Source: Thiobaca trueperi (GTDB lineage: Bacteria > Pseudomonadota > Gammaproteobacteria > Chromatiales > Chromatiaceae). From it: a DNA stretch of 64,000 bases. Positions 1 through 14,894 of the stretch are shown piece after piece. Under the pieces are notes generated by a model that saw only the letters and a list, made by a program, of their open reading frames with translations, was not told the origin of the DNA and did no database searches. The stretch spans positions 124,001 through 188,000 of the forward strand of contig NZ_SMAO01000006.1 of the NCBI RefSeq assembly GCF_004342175.1, in the 5' to 3' direction. Positions within the stretch are counted from its first letter, which is position 1, and the number at the start of each line of letters is the position of its first letter. The translations under genes and the position numbers were made by a program.

Positions 1-1
1 C

Positions 2-1882
2 GTGCTGGCCTTTTTTCATCCCAGCGACCGTTCCAGGCTGGAGGACGCCGTTGCCCAGGCGCTTGCGCACGGTCAGGAATTTGACATGCAGATGCGGCTG
101 ATGACGGCACAGGATCATTCGCTCTGGGCGCAGGTGACCGGCGAACCGGTGTGGGAGCATGGCCGGGTCGTCAAACTGCTTGGCACCATCCAGGACATCA
201 CGGCGCGCATGGAGGCTGACAAATCGCTGCGCCAGGCGGCACGGGTGTTCGAGAGCACCGCCGAGGGCGTGCTGATCACCGATCCCGACGCGCGGATCCT
301 GGCGGTCAACCGGGCCTTCACCGAGGTCACCGGCTATGCCGAGGAGGAGGTTCTGGGCAAAACGCCCCGTCTGCTGCAATCGGGACGCCATGACGCGGCC
401 TTTTACCAGGCCATGCGGGACGAGCTGAAGCGTACCGGGCAATGGCGCGGCGAGATCTGGAATCGCCATAAAAATGGACAGATCTACCCCGAACTCCTGA
501 CCGTCAGCGCCGTTCTCGATCAGGCCGGTGAATTGACCCAATACGTCGGCGTCTTCCGTGACATCAGCCATATCAAGCGTTCCGAGGAAAGGCTCGAATA
601 TCAGGCCCATCACGACTCGCTGACCGCGCTGCCCAACCGCAGTCTGTTTCAGGCCCGCCTGGAGCAGTGCCTCCAGCGCGCCGCGCGCTACGGGCGACTG
701 GTCGGACTCCTGTTTCTCGATCTGGACCGTTTCAAGGAGGTCAACGACACCCTGGGACACCCGGTCGGCGACGCCCTGTTGCAACAGGTCGCCGACACCC
801 TGGCCAAAGAGGTGCGGGCGGCGGACACCATCGCCCGACTGGGGGGGGATGAGTTCGTCGTCATTCTGGACGACATCCCCGCCGCCAGCTATGCGGCCCG
901 CTTTGCCGAACGGCTGCTGGCGGCCTTCCGCCGGCCCTTCCAGGTCAAGGGGCACGAGCTCTTCATCACCGCCAGCATGGGCGTCAGCGTCTATCCGCAG
1001 GATGGCACGGAGATCGACACCCTGATCCGGCATGCCGATGTGGCCATGTATCAGACCAAGAACAGCGGACGCAACGGCTTCAGTTTCTACGATTCCACCA
1101 TGTCCGAGGGGGCAGGCGAGCGTCTGCGTCTGGAGCAGGATCTGCGCGGCGCCGTGCAGCGCCATGAATTCATTCTCCACTATCAGCCGCAACTGGCCCT
1201 GGGCACCCGCGAATTGCGCGGCGTTGAGGTGCTCTGCCGCTGGCATCATCCTCGGCTGGGTCTCTTGTCGCCCGATCAGTTCATCCGGATGGCCGAGGAG
1301 ATCGGTGTCATCGACGAGCTGGGCGCCTGGGTGCTCGAACAAAGCTGCCGGCAGATGGCGCGCTGGGATCGCGAGGGTTTTCGGGTGCCAAGGCTCGCCG
1401 TCAATCTCTCGGTGCGCGAAATCGAGCGCGCGGATCTGGTGGATCAGATCAAATCCATCCTGCAGCGCACCGGCATCGCCCCGCAGCGTCTGGAACTCGA
1501 AGTCACCGAATCCATGATCATGCGCCGCGCCGACGCCGCCATCGCCACCCTGATGTCATTGCGCGCACTGGGCGTGACCCTGGCGGTCGATGACTTTGGC
1601 ACGGGTTATTCGTCGCTGGCCTATCTGAAACGTCTGCCGCTGCACCGGCTCAAGATTGACCGTTCGTTCGTCGAGAAACTGACCGAAGACAGCAACGACG
1701 ACGCCATTGTTCGTGCCATCATCGCGCTGGGCCGCAGTCTGGGTCTGGAGACGCTCGCCGAAGGCGTCGAGACCCAGGAGCAGGCCGATTTCCTCTGTCG
1801 CGAGGGCTGCGACGAAGGTCAGGGTTATCTCTTCAGCCGGTCTGCAACGGCGGCGACTCTGGCGGCGGGCTGGCTGGTCTGA
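2..1882 (+). CDS. PAS-PAS-GGDEF-EAL cyclic-di-GMP signalling protein (5' end outside window)
   Basis: The frame is open to the window edge, so the N-terminus is probably missing. Seen: a partial PAS/PAC segment (residues 1-70), a second PAS domain (about 75-195, with N-R-A-F and G-Y-A-E-E-E), a GGDEF domain with an intact GGDEF motif at residues 281-285, and an EAL domain with E-V-L at 409-411 and D-D-F-G-T-G-Y-S-S from residue 530. The catalytic Glu of the EAL signature is kept although the middle residue is Val, a tolerated variant. Family knowledge: GGDEF domains make c-di-GMP from two GTP and EAL domains hydrolyse it to pGpG. Both halves look competent, so the net activity cannot be told. 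The PAS domains suggest a redox or ligand input. The next intact gene encodes an HD-GYP protein, so c-di-GMP turnover genes are grouped here. Confidence 0.93.
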   Translation: MLAFFHPSDRSRLEDAVAQALAHGQEFDMQMRLMTAQDHSLWAQVTGEPVWEHGRVVKLLGTIQDITARMEADKSLRQAARVFESTAEGVLITDPDARILAVNRAFTEVTGYAEEEVLGKTPRLLQSGRHDAAFYQAMRDELKRTGQWRGEIWNRHKNGQIYPELLTVSAVLDQAGELTQYVGVFRDISHIKRSEERLEYQAHHDSLTALPNRSLFQARLEQCLQRAARYGRLVGLLFLDLDRFKEVNDTLGHPVGDALLQQVADTLAKEVRAADTIARLGGDEFVVILDDIPAASYAARFAERLLAAFRRPFQVKGHELFITASMGVSVYPQDGTEIDTLIRHADVAMYQTKNSGRNGFSFYDSTMSEGAGERLRLEQDLRGAVQRHEFILHYQPQLALGTRELRGVEVLCRWHHPRLGLLSPDQFIRMAEEIGVIDELGAWVLEQSCRQMARWDREGFRVPRLAVNLSVREIERADLVDQIKSILQRTGIAPQRLELEVTESMIMRRADAAIATLMSLRALGVTLAVDDFGTGYSSLAYLKRLPLHRLKIDRSFVEKLTEDSNDDAIVRAIIALGRSLGLETLAEGVETQEQADFLCREGCDEGQGYLFSRSATAATLAAGWLV

Positions 1883-1926
1883 TCCTGACCATTCCGGGAA
1901 AATGTCTACCAGAGTCAAGGCTCCAA

Positions 1927-2023
1927 ATGGACAGGATGAACAGGATGTCGCAGGATTCACAGGAGACAAGCCATTGTTTTCTTCATCCTGTCAATCTTGA
2001 AAAATCCTGTGAATCCTGTCCAT
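1927..2023. repeat. AGGATnnACAGGAT palindromic intergenic repeat, copy 1
   Basis: The left arm ATGGACAGGATGAACAGGAT is mirrored by a right arm ending in GAATCCTGTCCAT, giving an imperfect long hairpin after the c-di-GMP gene. The same arms recur at 16016-16096 and 16731-16822. It contains no plausible gene. It may act as a transcript-end or mRNA-stability structure, or simply be a dispersed nonautonomous repeat. Confidence 0.75.
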
Positions 2024-2065
2024 TCACGACCTCTCAGTGGGTAGATTGTTTTCAGGAAATCGCCT

Positions 2066-2150
2066 TAAACCGCGTCCAGCGCGATATGCGTCATTTTCAG
2101 TTTGTGTTTAGCTTTGGAGACATTATCTCCATCAGTGGGGACGCGGTTTA
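2066..2150 (+). repeat. 85-bp element with AAACCGCGTCC terminal inverted repeats, copy 1
   Basis: It begins AAACCGCGTCC and ends GGACGCGGTTT, followed by an A/T-rich tail (AATTTTATATTTTT). The interior (GCGTCATTTTCAGTTTGTGT, then TTTAGCTTTGG) is almost the same as the reverse complement of 50067-50151. Short size, inverted termini and an intergenic position are typical of a MITE-like nonautonomous element. No transposase is present in the window. Confidence 0.8.
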
Positions 2151-2191
2151 AATTTTATATTTTTCAATACAACACCCGGCGGGCAGGACGT

Positions 2192-3226
<1,035 letters not shown>

Positions 3227-3346
3227 AACGATCGGCATCTGCTGGTTCCGGCTCAGGGCCGAGCCTCTGGGCGGGCGGATCCCGATGCGCGCATCCGATG
3301 ATTCGGAAATCAGGCGGTCTGCGACCCTGTCAGCGGTTCAGGCGTT

Positions 3347-3439
3347 TTCCTGGACTCGCTCGCCAAGCCGATTGATCCGGAGCGGGTGCTGACGCGCATC
3401 GCCACCGTGCTGGGCCGAGAGCCTGAACAGGGCCAGTGA
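3347..3439 (+). pseudogene. Remnant: C-terminal end of a response-regulator receiver domain
   Basis: The 319-bp gap before the hybrid kinase contains an orphan open segment reading F-L-D-S-L-A-K-P-I-D-P-E-R-V-L and ending at a TGA. The K-P-I-D-P-E-R-V-L pattern is the beta5-alpha5 end of REC domains (conserved Lys-Pro). No start codon or upstream REC sequence is found in the same frame. I read it as the decayed tail of a former response regulator or hybrid kinase. The rest of the gap holds no recognisable gene. Confidence 0.55.
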
Positions 3440-3545
3440 ACGCCGCTTAAAAACGATGCGGATTCTGTGAGTCCCGTCTGAATTCAGATGCCTGGTCGTT
3501 GGTATAAGATTTCAGGGAAATGATGGCTTTAGAGGGGCGCCGCTC

Positions 3546-8744
<5,199 letters not shown>

Positions 8745-9752
8745 ATGAGGCCCGTATAGACCTGGATGAGATTGGCGCCAGCCGCCAGTTTGGCCGCCGC
8801 GTCCTCGGGGGCCAGGATGCCGCCGACCCCGATCAGCACCGGCTCCGGACCCACGGCGGCGCGCACCCGTGCCAGCAGGTCGGTGCTGCGGGCGAACAGG
8901 GGCCGTCCCGAGAGCCCGCCGCTGAGTCCGTCCGTCGCACTTGCCAGACCCTCAAAGCGAATGGTCGTGTTGGTCAGGATCAGACCGGCGCAGCCGGCGT
9001 CCAGCGCGGCACGGGCGCAGGCGATGGCGTCCTCGTCCGCCAGATCCGGCGCCAGCTTGACCAGCAGTGGACGCGGACGGCGCAGACGCTGATTCGGCCC
9101 CTGGATGGCGTCGAGGATCCGCGTCACCTCATCGACCCGCTGTAAATCGCGCAGCCCCGGCGTGTTGGGGCTCGAAATGTTCACCACCACATAATCGGCC
9201 AGCTCGCCGAGCCGCTCGAAGCTCTGCCGGTAATCATCCGCCGCCTGCTCGGCGGGCGTGACCTTGGACTTGCCGAGATTCACCCCGAGCGGCACCTCGG
9301 GCAGACCGCGCGCCCGCAGACGCTCCAGCCGCAGCCCCATCGCCGCCGCGCCTTCGTTATTGAAGCCCATGCGGTTGACGATGGCCTCGTCCGCCGTCAG
9401 CCGGAACAGACGCGGGCGCGGATTGCCCGGCTGGGCGTGCGCCGTCACGGTGCCGACCTCGATGAAACCGAAACCCAGTGACTGCCAGGCGGGCACCGCC
9501 TCCGCGTTCTTGTCCAGCCCGGCGGCCAGTCCGAGCGGATTGGGAAAGCGCAGGCCCATGAGCTCGGTAGCCAATGCCGGAGCGCGGGCGATGTCGTCCG
9601 GATTCAGTCTGCCGGCAGAGAGCGCCGACCAGCGCGCCAGCAGGCTCAGTGTCAGGCGATGCGCCTGTTCGGGATCGAGTTGAAACAGCAGTGGACGGAT
9701 GAGACGCCACAGGTCGGTTGGATTCATCGTTCAGGGTTTCCTGTGTCAGGAT

Positions 9753-9946
<194 letters not shown>

Positions 9947-10063
9947 CTGTGCTGAACGTGGCGGATGTTACAGGCATCATCTGGTCATGATCGCAATAAA
10001 TGGATTTTTAAATGCTATAGTTTTGACTTTCCAATCAATCCGGGCTATCGGAGGACCATTTTC

Positions 10064-10651
10064 ATGGCGGCGAAAAGAATTCTGATGCTGGTTGGCGATT
10101 TTGTCGAAGACTACGAAGCGATGGTGCCTTTCCAGATGCTACAGATGGTGGGGCATACGGTCCACGCGGTCTGTCCGGGCAAGTCGCATGGCGGTCATGT
10201 GCGCACCGCCATCCATGACGTTGAGGGCGATCAGACCTATAGCGAAAAGCCAGGGCACAATTTTATGCTCAATGCCGATTTCGCGACCGTCGATCCGGGT
10301 AAATATGATGCGCTGGTGATTCCGGGCGGACGGTCGCCCGAATATCTGCGGCTGAATCCAGAGGTGATCGAGATCGTTCGTCACTTCGCGGCGGGCGGCA
10401 AACCCATCGCGGCAGTCGCTCATGGTCAGCAGATTCTGGCCGCAGCGGGGGTTCTGGAGGGCAAGCGCTGCACCGCCTACCCTGCGGTTCGTTCCGAACT
10501 GGAGCATGCGGGTGGAACCTGGTGTGCAGTCAACGAGAGTGTCTCCAATGCCTATGTCGATGGCAATCTGGTGACCGCTTCCGCCTGGCAGGCACAACCG
10601 CAATGGATGCGCAAGTTCCTGGAGCTGCTGGGCACCCGCATCGAACCCTGA
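10064..10651 (+). CDS. DJ-1/PfpI superfamily protein lacking the nucleophile-elbow cysteine
   Basis: 195 aa. The start at 10064 is set by CGGAGG about 10 nt upstream; longer in-frame starts run into repeat DNA. The fold signature is clear: [15 protein letters not shown] at the N-terminus and [13 protein letters not shown] in the middle. At the nucleophile elbow, where PfpI-like proteases/glyoxalases have A-x-C-H-G, this protein has A-V-A-H-G-Q-Q. Loss of that Cys argues against classical deglycase or glyoxalase chemistry, although Glu15 and His of the site remain. It may be a binding or regulatory member. It sits 55 bp upstream of the LSDAT gene on the same strand and could be co-transcribed with it. 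Confidence 0.88.
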   Translation: MAAKRILMLVGDFVEDYEAMVPFQMLQMVGHTVHAVCPGKSHGGHVRTAIHDVEGDQTYSEKPGHNFMLNADFATVDPGKYDALVIPGGRSPEYLRLNPEVIEIVRHFAAGGKPIAAVAHGQQILAAAGVLEGKRCTAYPAVRSELEHAGGTWCAVNESVSNAYVDGNLVTASAWQAQPQWMRKFLELLGTRIEP

Positions 10652-10706
10652 CCCAAACCTCTGCGATTGATCATGCCAGATAGAGTTGAATCACTGCGGA
10701 GCCTTC

Positions 10707-11480
10707 ATGTCCGAAGAAAACCGTTTCGCCATGCGTGGATCCAGCATGCACGCCGCCCTGTCCGCTCTGGGTCTGGGCGATCCCTGCCCGGTTCTGGTGC
10801 TGGTGGGCGGGGCGGCCAACATCGCCCCTGAGGTGGCGGACGCCCTGCTGGTTCTCTTTGAAATGCTGGCGCCGGAGCTGGATGCGCTGGGCGTTGCCCT
10901 GATTGATGGCGGCACGGCCTTTGGGGTCATGGCTTTGATGGGAGAGGCGCGCCACCGTACTGCCGCCCGTTTTCCGTTGATCGGGGTTGCGGCCCGTGGA
11001 ACCGTGGCGCCAGCCACGCTGCCGGCGCAGGCGCGGGTCAGTCTTCTGCCCGGTGCTCAGGACGCCGAACATTGGACCGATCCGGAGGCGGCAGGCGGCA
11101 AGTCAGCCCGGCTCGACCCCAATCATTCACATTTTCTGCTGACGCCGGGTGATCAATGGGGCGACGAAGCGGCCTGGATCGATGCGGCGGCTGACTGTCT
11201 CGCCGTCGGTCTGCCGTCACTGACGCTGGTTGCCGCTGGCGGACAGATCACCCGGCTGGATGTCGCCATGAGCCTTGAGTCCGGGCGACGCCTGATCATT
11301 CTGTCCGGTTCCGGCGGTACCGCCGATCAGCTCGCCACCTGGTGGCGTGGCGGCGAGGCCATCGCGGATCTTCCGCTCGGCGACCGGGAGCGCGCCCTGA
11401 TTCAGGTGATCGAGCTGACGGACGCCGCCGACTGTCTGCCGGACCTGCTGACCCAGGTCTTCGCCCCCTCTGCCGAGTAA
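10707..11480 (+). CDS. LSDAT-domain protein (SLOG superfamily, TRPM-type, prokaryotic)
   Basis: 257 aa. The ATG at 10707 follows GCGGAG; an in-frame ATG at 10686 is an alternative. Seen: V-L-V-L-V-G-G-A-A-N-I (about residues 31-41), then I-D-G-G-T-A-F-G-V-M-A-L-M-G (about 73-86), a long middle with N-H-S-H-F near 145, and S-G-S-G-G-T-A-D-Q-L (about 202-211). The two Gly-rich loops and their spacing fit the SLOG-type Rossmann fold called LSDAT (SLOG in TRPM). Family knowledge: SLOG domains bind or process nucleotides or nucleotide-derived signals, and the TRPM version is linked to ADP-ribose-type ligands. Ligand here unknown. The next gene starts 8 bp downstream and carries a RyR domain, a partnership that supports a common signalling role. 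Confidence 0.78.
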   Translation: MSEENRFAMRGSSMHAALSALGLGDPCPVLVLVGGAANIAPEVADALLVLFEMLAPELDALGVALIDGGTAFGVMALMGEARHRTAARFPLIGVAARGTVAPATLPAQARVSLLPGAQDAEHWTDPEAAGGKSARLDPNHSHFLLTPGDQWGDEAAWIDAAADCLAVGLPSLTLVAAGGQITRLDVAMSLESGRRLIILSGSGGTADQLATWWRGGEAIADLPLGDRERALIQVIELTDAADCLPDLLTQVFAPSAE

Positions 11481-11488
11481 GCATCCGC

Positions 11489-13237
11489 ATGCTGTTCGGC
11501 GCCGCACCCGTCCATGTCTGTGGGGCCGAGCCACTGGTTTCCTGTGTCATCGCGGGGCTGCACGCCGACGGGCGCGCGGCGCGCCGGCTCGCGCCCGAGC
11601 AACTGGCAACCCTGAAGCCAGGCCGCGTCAGCACCCTGATCCTGGCCGATCCACCCGCTCCGGCTGATCTGATCGTTGCCTTTGCCGCCCGTTCGCGGCA
11701 GGCGCGTTCGCGCTTTCGCCCCGGCTCCACGCGGCTGATCCTGATGCACGCCGCCGATCCGCCGCCTGCATTGCCTGATCTGGATCTCGATGAGCGGTTA
11801 CGGCTGGAGACCTTCGCGGTCGAGAACCGCGCCGCGCGTGCACTGCTCAGGCGCTGGCCGCTGCATCTCGGCATGGATCCGCTGTTCGGCCAGCGACCGC
11901 ATCTGCTGCTCGCGGGCTTTGCCTCACCCGCCCACGCCTTTCTGGTCCAGGCCCTGCGGCTTATTCAGTATGGCGATGCTCGACCACTGGTGACACTTCT
12001 GAGCGAGGATCCCGAGTCGCTCGCCGCGCAGATCCAGAGCGCCTACCCTCAGGCGGGCCAGATTGCGGATCTGCGATTCGGCGATCTCGCCGCGCCACGG
12101 CTGGCCGGGACGCCTCCCGTGACCCTCGCGCTGGTCGCGCTGAATGATCCAGATGAAAGCGGTCTCGCAGTGGCGCGCCTGCTGGCCCGAACCATCGCCG
12201 CTGTGCAACGGGCCTCGTCGCCGATCCTGCTTGAAATCGGCGAGCGCAAAACGACTGGCGACATTGCGGATTGGGATGGACAGATCATCCCCGTCTCCTA
12301 TCTCCAGGAAGCCTGTCGCGCCGGGGTGCTGCTGGATGGCATCGGCGACGAGGTGGCTCAGACCATCCATGAGCACTATTGCGACAGCATCGCCGCGCAG
12401 GGACGCGATCCTGTCAGCGAACCGGCAGGACAGCCCTGGACCCGGCTCGCGACCTCATATCGACAGGCCAACCGTCATCAGGCGGATCATCTCTGGGCCA
12501 AGCTCGCCGTCACCGACTGCCGCGCGGTGCCCGAGGACATGGTTGACGCCTTTGCCTTCGCCCCGCTGGAAGTGGAGCGGCTGGCCCTGATCGAGCATCG
12601 GCGCTGGGCGGCGGATCGTCATCTGGACGGCTGGAGCCATGCCCCGGTGCGCGACAACGCGCGCAAGCATCATCCCCAGTTGATTCCCTATGCCGAGCTG
12701 TCGGAGCCGATGAAAGACCTCGACCGGTTCGCGGTGCGCGGGGTGCCGACCCTGCTCGCCCGTTCGGGACTGGGTGTGGTGCGTCTGCTGATCGTCGGGC
12801 TGTCCGAATCGGAATCCGTGACGATCAGCGCCAAACGTCTGCACGGCTTGACCGGGCAGGTTCTGACGCGACTGCTCACCCGCTATCCGGATCGGGCGCT
12901 GATCATTGCCGCGACCCTGACGACTCCCGGCGCGCGACAGGTGGTGCGACAGGCGCTGGAGCGAGCCGGCGCCGGCCTCTTCTGGCTCCTGCCCCGGCCC
13001 ATCGGGGAGCTGCTGGACGCTCAGCCGGAAGACGGGGCGCGTCGCGATCTGCTCGAACTGGGCGCACGGGCCGACCGTCGCATCACGCTCGCTGGCGAGG
13101 CCGATCTGGCGCGCTGGTTCACCGAGCGGGCCGAGATCGTCTTCGCCCTGGACGGGCAGGGGGCTCAGGAGCGCGCGGCAAAAGCGATCAGGCCGACACC
13201 GGACTGGCGAAGGCTCGACTGGAATTTCGAGTATTGA
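11489..13237 (+). CDS. Rossmann (TrkA-N-like) / RyR-domain protein with C-terminal SLOG-like region
   Basis: 582 aa. The ATG at 11489, 8 bp after the LSDAT stop, is preferred; a longer frame to 11342 would overlap that gene heavily. Residues 1-90 and about 130-245 look like Rossmann units; the second (H-L-L-L-A-G-F-A-S-P, then V-T-L-L-S-E-D) resembles TrkA-N. Residues about 350-425 form a RyR domain: E369-H-R-R-W, D-G-W, then H-P-Q-L-I-P-Y and D-L-D-R-F-A-V-R. The C-terminus (about 430-582; L-L-I-V-G-L-S-E, A-L-I-I-A-A-T-L-T-T-P-G-A) is SLOG-like, by weak pattern only. No TM helices are visible, so it is probably cytosolic. RyR domains in bacteria co-occur with nucleotide-sensing proteins; the function here is unassigned. 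Confidence 0.75.
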   Translation: MLFGAAPVHVCGAEPLVSCVIAGLHADGRAARRLAPEQLATLKPGRVSTLILADPPAPADLIVAFAARSRQARSRFRPGSTRLILMHAADPPPALPDLDLDERLRLETFAVENRAARALLRRWPLHLGMDPLFGQRPHLLLAGFASPAHAFLVQALRLIQYGDARPLVTLLSEDPESLAAQIQSAYPQAGQIADLRFGDLAAPRLAGTPPVTLALVALNDPDESGLAVARLLARTIAAVQRASSPILLEIGERKTTGDIADWDGQIIPVSYLQEACRAGVLLDGIGDEVAQTIHEHYCDSIAAQGRDPVSEPAGQPWTRLATSYRQANRHQADHLWAKLAVTDCRAVPEDMVDAFAFAPLEVERLALIEHRRWAADRHLDGWSHAPVRDNARKHHPQLIPYAELSEPMKDLDRFAVRGVPTLLARSGLGVVRLLIVGLSESESVTISAKRLHGLTGQVLTRLLTRYPDRALIIAATLTTPGARQVVRQALERAGAGLFWLLPRPIGELLDAQPEDGARRDLLELGARADRRITLAGEADLARWFTERAEIVFALDGQGAQERAAKAIRPTPDWRRLDWNFEY

Positions 13238-13338
13238 ACAGACGCCTGCATGCCGCCCTGATCTCAGGTCAAGCCGTCTGGCTGGTGCGGGCGGGCGCAT
13301 TGTTTGCGCCGCTGCGCAGGCTGTAAGATGCGGCGGCA

Positions 13339-14160
13339 ATGAACCGAGAGTCTCCACCCCGGCCAATCCGTGTCGATACGCGACGCACTCCCCCTTTCAC
13401 GGGTGCGACCGGCTGGATCGAGCGGTTCGGTTTTGCCGGACTCACCCTCGCGAGCTGTCTCGCGCTCTATCTGCGAATCCTGCTCGGTCGGGCGCGTCTG
13501 GATCTGCCGGCCTTTACCGCCTCGCTGCGTCAGGCCGGTCTGTCGATGCTGCCGGCCATGACCCTGGTGAGCGCGGCGGTCGGGCTCATCCTGGGGCGCC
13601 AGAGCCAGTCGATCCTGGCGCAGTTCGACCTGCCGGGTCTGGTGCTGCTGTCGGTCGTCTACGCGGTGGTGATGGAGGTGGTCCCGATCCTGGTCGGCAT
13701 CCTGGTCGCCGGACGCGCGGGGGTGGCGCTGGCGGTACGGCAGGCGACGCTGACGGTCAGCGGCGAGATGGACGGTCTGCTGGTGAGCGGTGTCAACCCG
13801 CTCCATTTCACCCTGGCGCCGGTGCTGCTGTCGATGCTGCTGATGAGCTTTGCCTTCGCGGTCTGGGGTAGTCTCGTCACCTTCGGCGCCGCCGCGCTCT
13901 GGTTGTGGGGGATGGCCGATCTGCCCCCGGCGCTCTTTCTCGATGCCCTGACCCGCGCCCTGAGCCCCGCTGACCTGCTGGCGGCAGTGCTCAAGCCAAT
14001 GCTCTTTGCGCTCCTGATCGCCCTGATCGCGACCGCCAACGGGACAGCGGCGGGCCGCGATCCCGAAGGCATCGCCCAGGCCGCGACCCGCACCATGATC
14101 AGCGCCGTGACCGCCATCCTGATCGCCGATCTGCTCTATATCCTGCTGGTGCGCGGATGA
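13339..14160 (+). CDS. MlaE/YrbE-type ABC transporter permease
   Basis: 273 aa with about five hydrophobic segments after a soluble N-terminal tail of about 30 residues. The MlaE signature segment is visible as V-V-P-I-L-V-G-I-L-V-A-G-R-A-G-V-A-L-A. Family knowledge: these permeases form the inner-membrane channel of Mla/Mce phospholipid transporters. The stop overlaps the ATPase start by 4 bp (ATGA), and MCE and lipoprotein genes follow, so this is the first gene of a complete transporter operon. It begins 101 bp after the RyR gene. The substrate (phospholipid or another lipid) cannot be told. Confidence 0.87.
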   Translation: MNRESPPRPIRVDTRRTPPFTGATGWIERFGFAGLTLASCLALYLRILLGRARLDLPAFTASLRQAGLSMLPAMTLVSAAVGLILGRQSQSILAQFDLPGLVLLSVVYAVVMEVVPILVGILVAGRAGVALAVRQATLTVSGEMDGLLVSGVNPLHFTLAPVLLSMLLMSFAFAVWGSLVTFGAAALWLWGMADLPPALFLDALTRALSPADLLAAVLKPMLFALLIALIATANGTAAGRDPEGIAQAATRTMISAVTAILIADLLYILLVRG

Positions 14161-14894
14161 CCGGCGCACTGGAGCTGGAAGGGGTTTATCAGCATGTGAA
14201 CGGTCACATGGCGCTCCGTGACATCCGGCTGGCGCTGTCGGAGGGCGACTGGCTGTTGATCGTGGGACCAAACGGGGCCGGCAAGAGTCTGCTGATGCGT
14301 CTGATCCTGGGACTGGATCGCCCCTCGGCCGGCACAGTGCGGGTGCTGGGCCAGGATCTGGAGCGGCTCGGCGGACGTGCCATGCACCATCTGCGGCGCC
14401 GGATCGGCGCGGTCCTGCAGGGCGGTTCGCTGCTGGCCAGCGCGACCGTGCTGGATAACCTCCTGTTGCCGCTGCGCGATGCGCCCATGAGCCGTCATGA
14501 AATGGCCCGTGCCGCGCGACTGGCGATGACCCTGCTGCAATTGGACGGGCTCGAAAACCATCGACCGCGCGCGCTGTCGCTGGGCCAGCAGCGCCTGGTC
14601 GAACTGGCGCGGGCGCTCATCCATCAACCCCGGCTGCTGGTCTGGGATGGCTTTTCCGATGGACTCGATCCCGTCGCCATTCGCGAGACCCTGGCGATGC
14701 TGGGCAAACTGCGGGAGAACCGGAGGCTGACCCTGATCGTCACCGACAACCGACCGGATGTGCTGACCGATACCGCACACCGGATCGCCGTGCTGGATCG
14801 CGGTCGCCTGCTGTTCGATGGGCCAGCGGCTGAACTGGAACCAGCCGGTGCGACGCGGCTGGAACTGCGTTCCGCGCTCTGGGGGCGCCCGTGA
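14157..14894 (+). CDS. MlaF-like ABC ATPase with degenerate catalytic motifs
   Basis: 245 aa. Walker A is canonical (G-P-N-G-A-G-K-S). The signature loop reads L-S-L-G-Q-Q-R instead of L-S-G-G-Q. Walker B reads L-L-V-W-D-G-F-S-D-G-L-D, so the catalytic Glu after the Asp is Gly. The switch region reads L-I-V-T-D-N instead of V-T-H-D. ATP binding should remain but hydrolysis should be weak unless other residues compensate. It overlaps permease and MCE genes by 4 bp on each side, so it is clearly under operon selection and not a free pseudogene. By position it energises lipid transport by the MlaE-like permease. Confidence 0.87.
   Translation: MTGALELEGVYQHVNGHMALRDIRLALSEGDWLLIVGPNGAGKSLLMRLILGLDRPSAGTVRVLGQDLERLGGRAMHHLRRRIGAVLQGGSLLASATVLDNLLLPLRDAPMSRHEMARAARLAMTLLQLDGLENHRPRALSLGQQRLVELARALIHQPRLLVWDGFSDGLDPVAIRETLAMLGKLRENRRLTLIVTDNRPDVLTDTAHRIAVLDRGRLLFDGPAAELEPAGATRLELRSALWGRP

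Noticed and set aside
11342-11488. Upstream extension of the RyR-domain protein
   Set aside because: It would overlap 46 codons of the LSDAT gene and encodes an Arg/Gly-rich shadow peptide; the ATG at 11489 fits the operon spacing.
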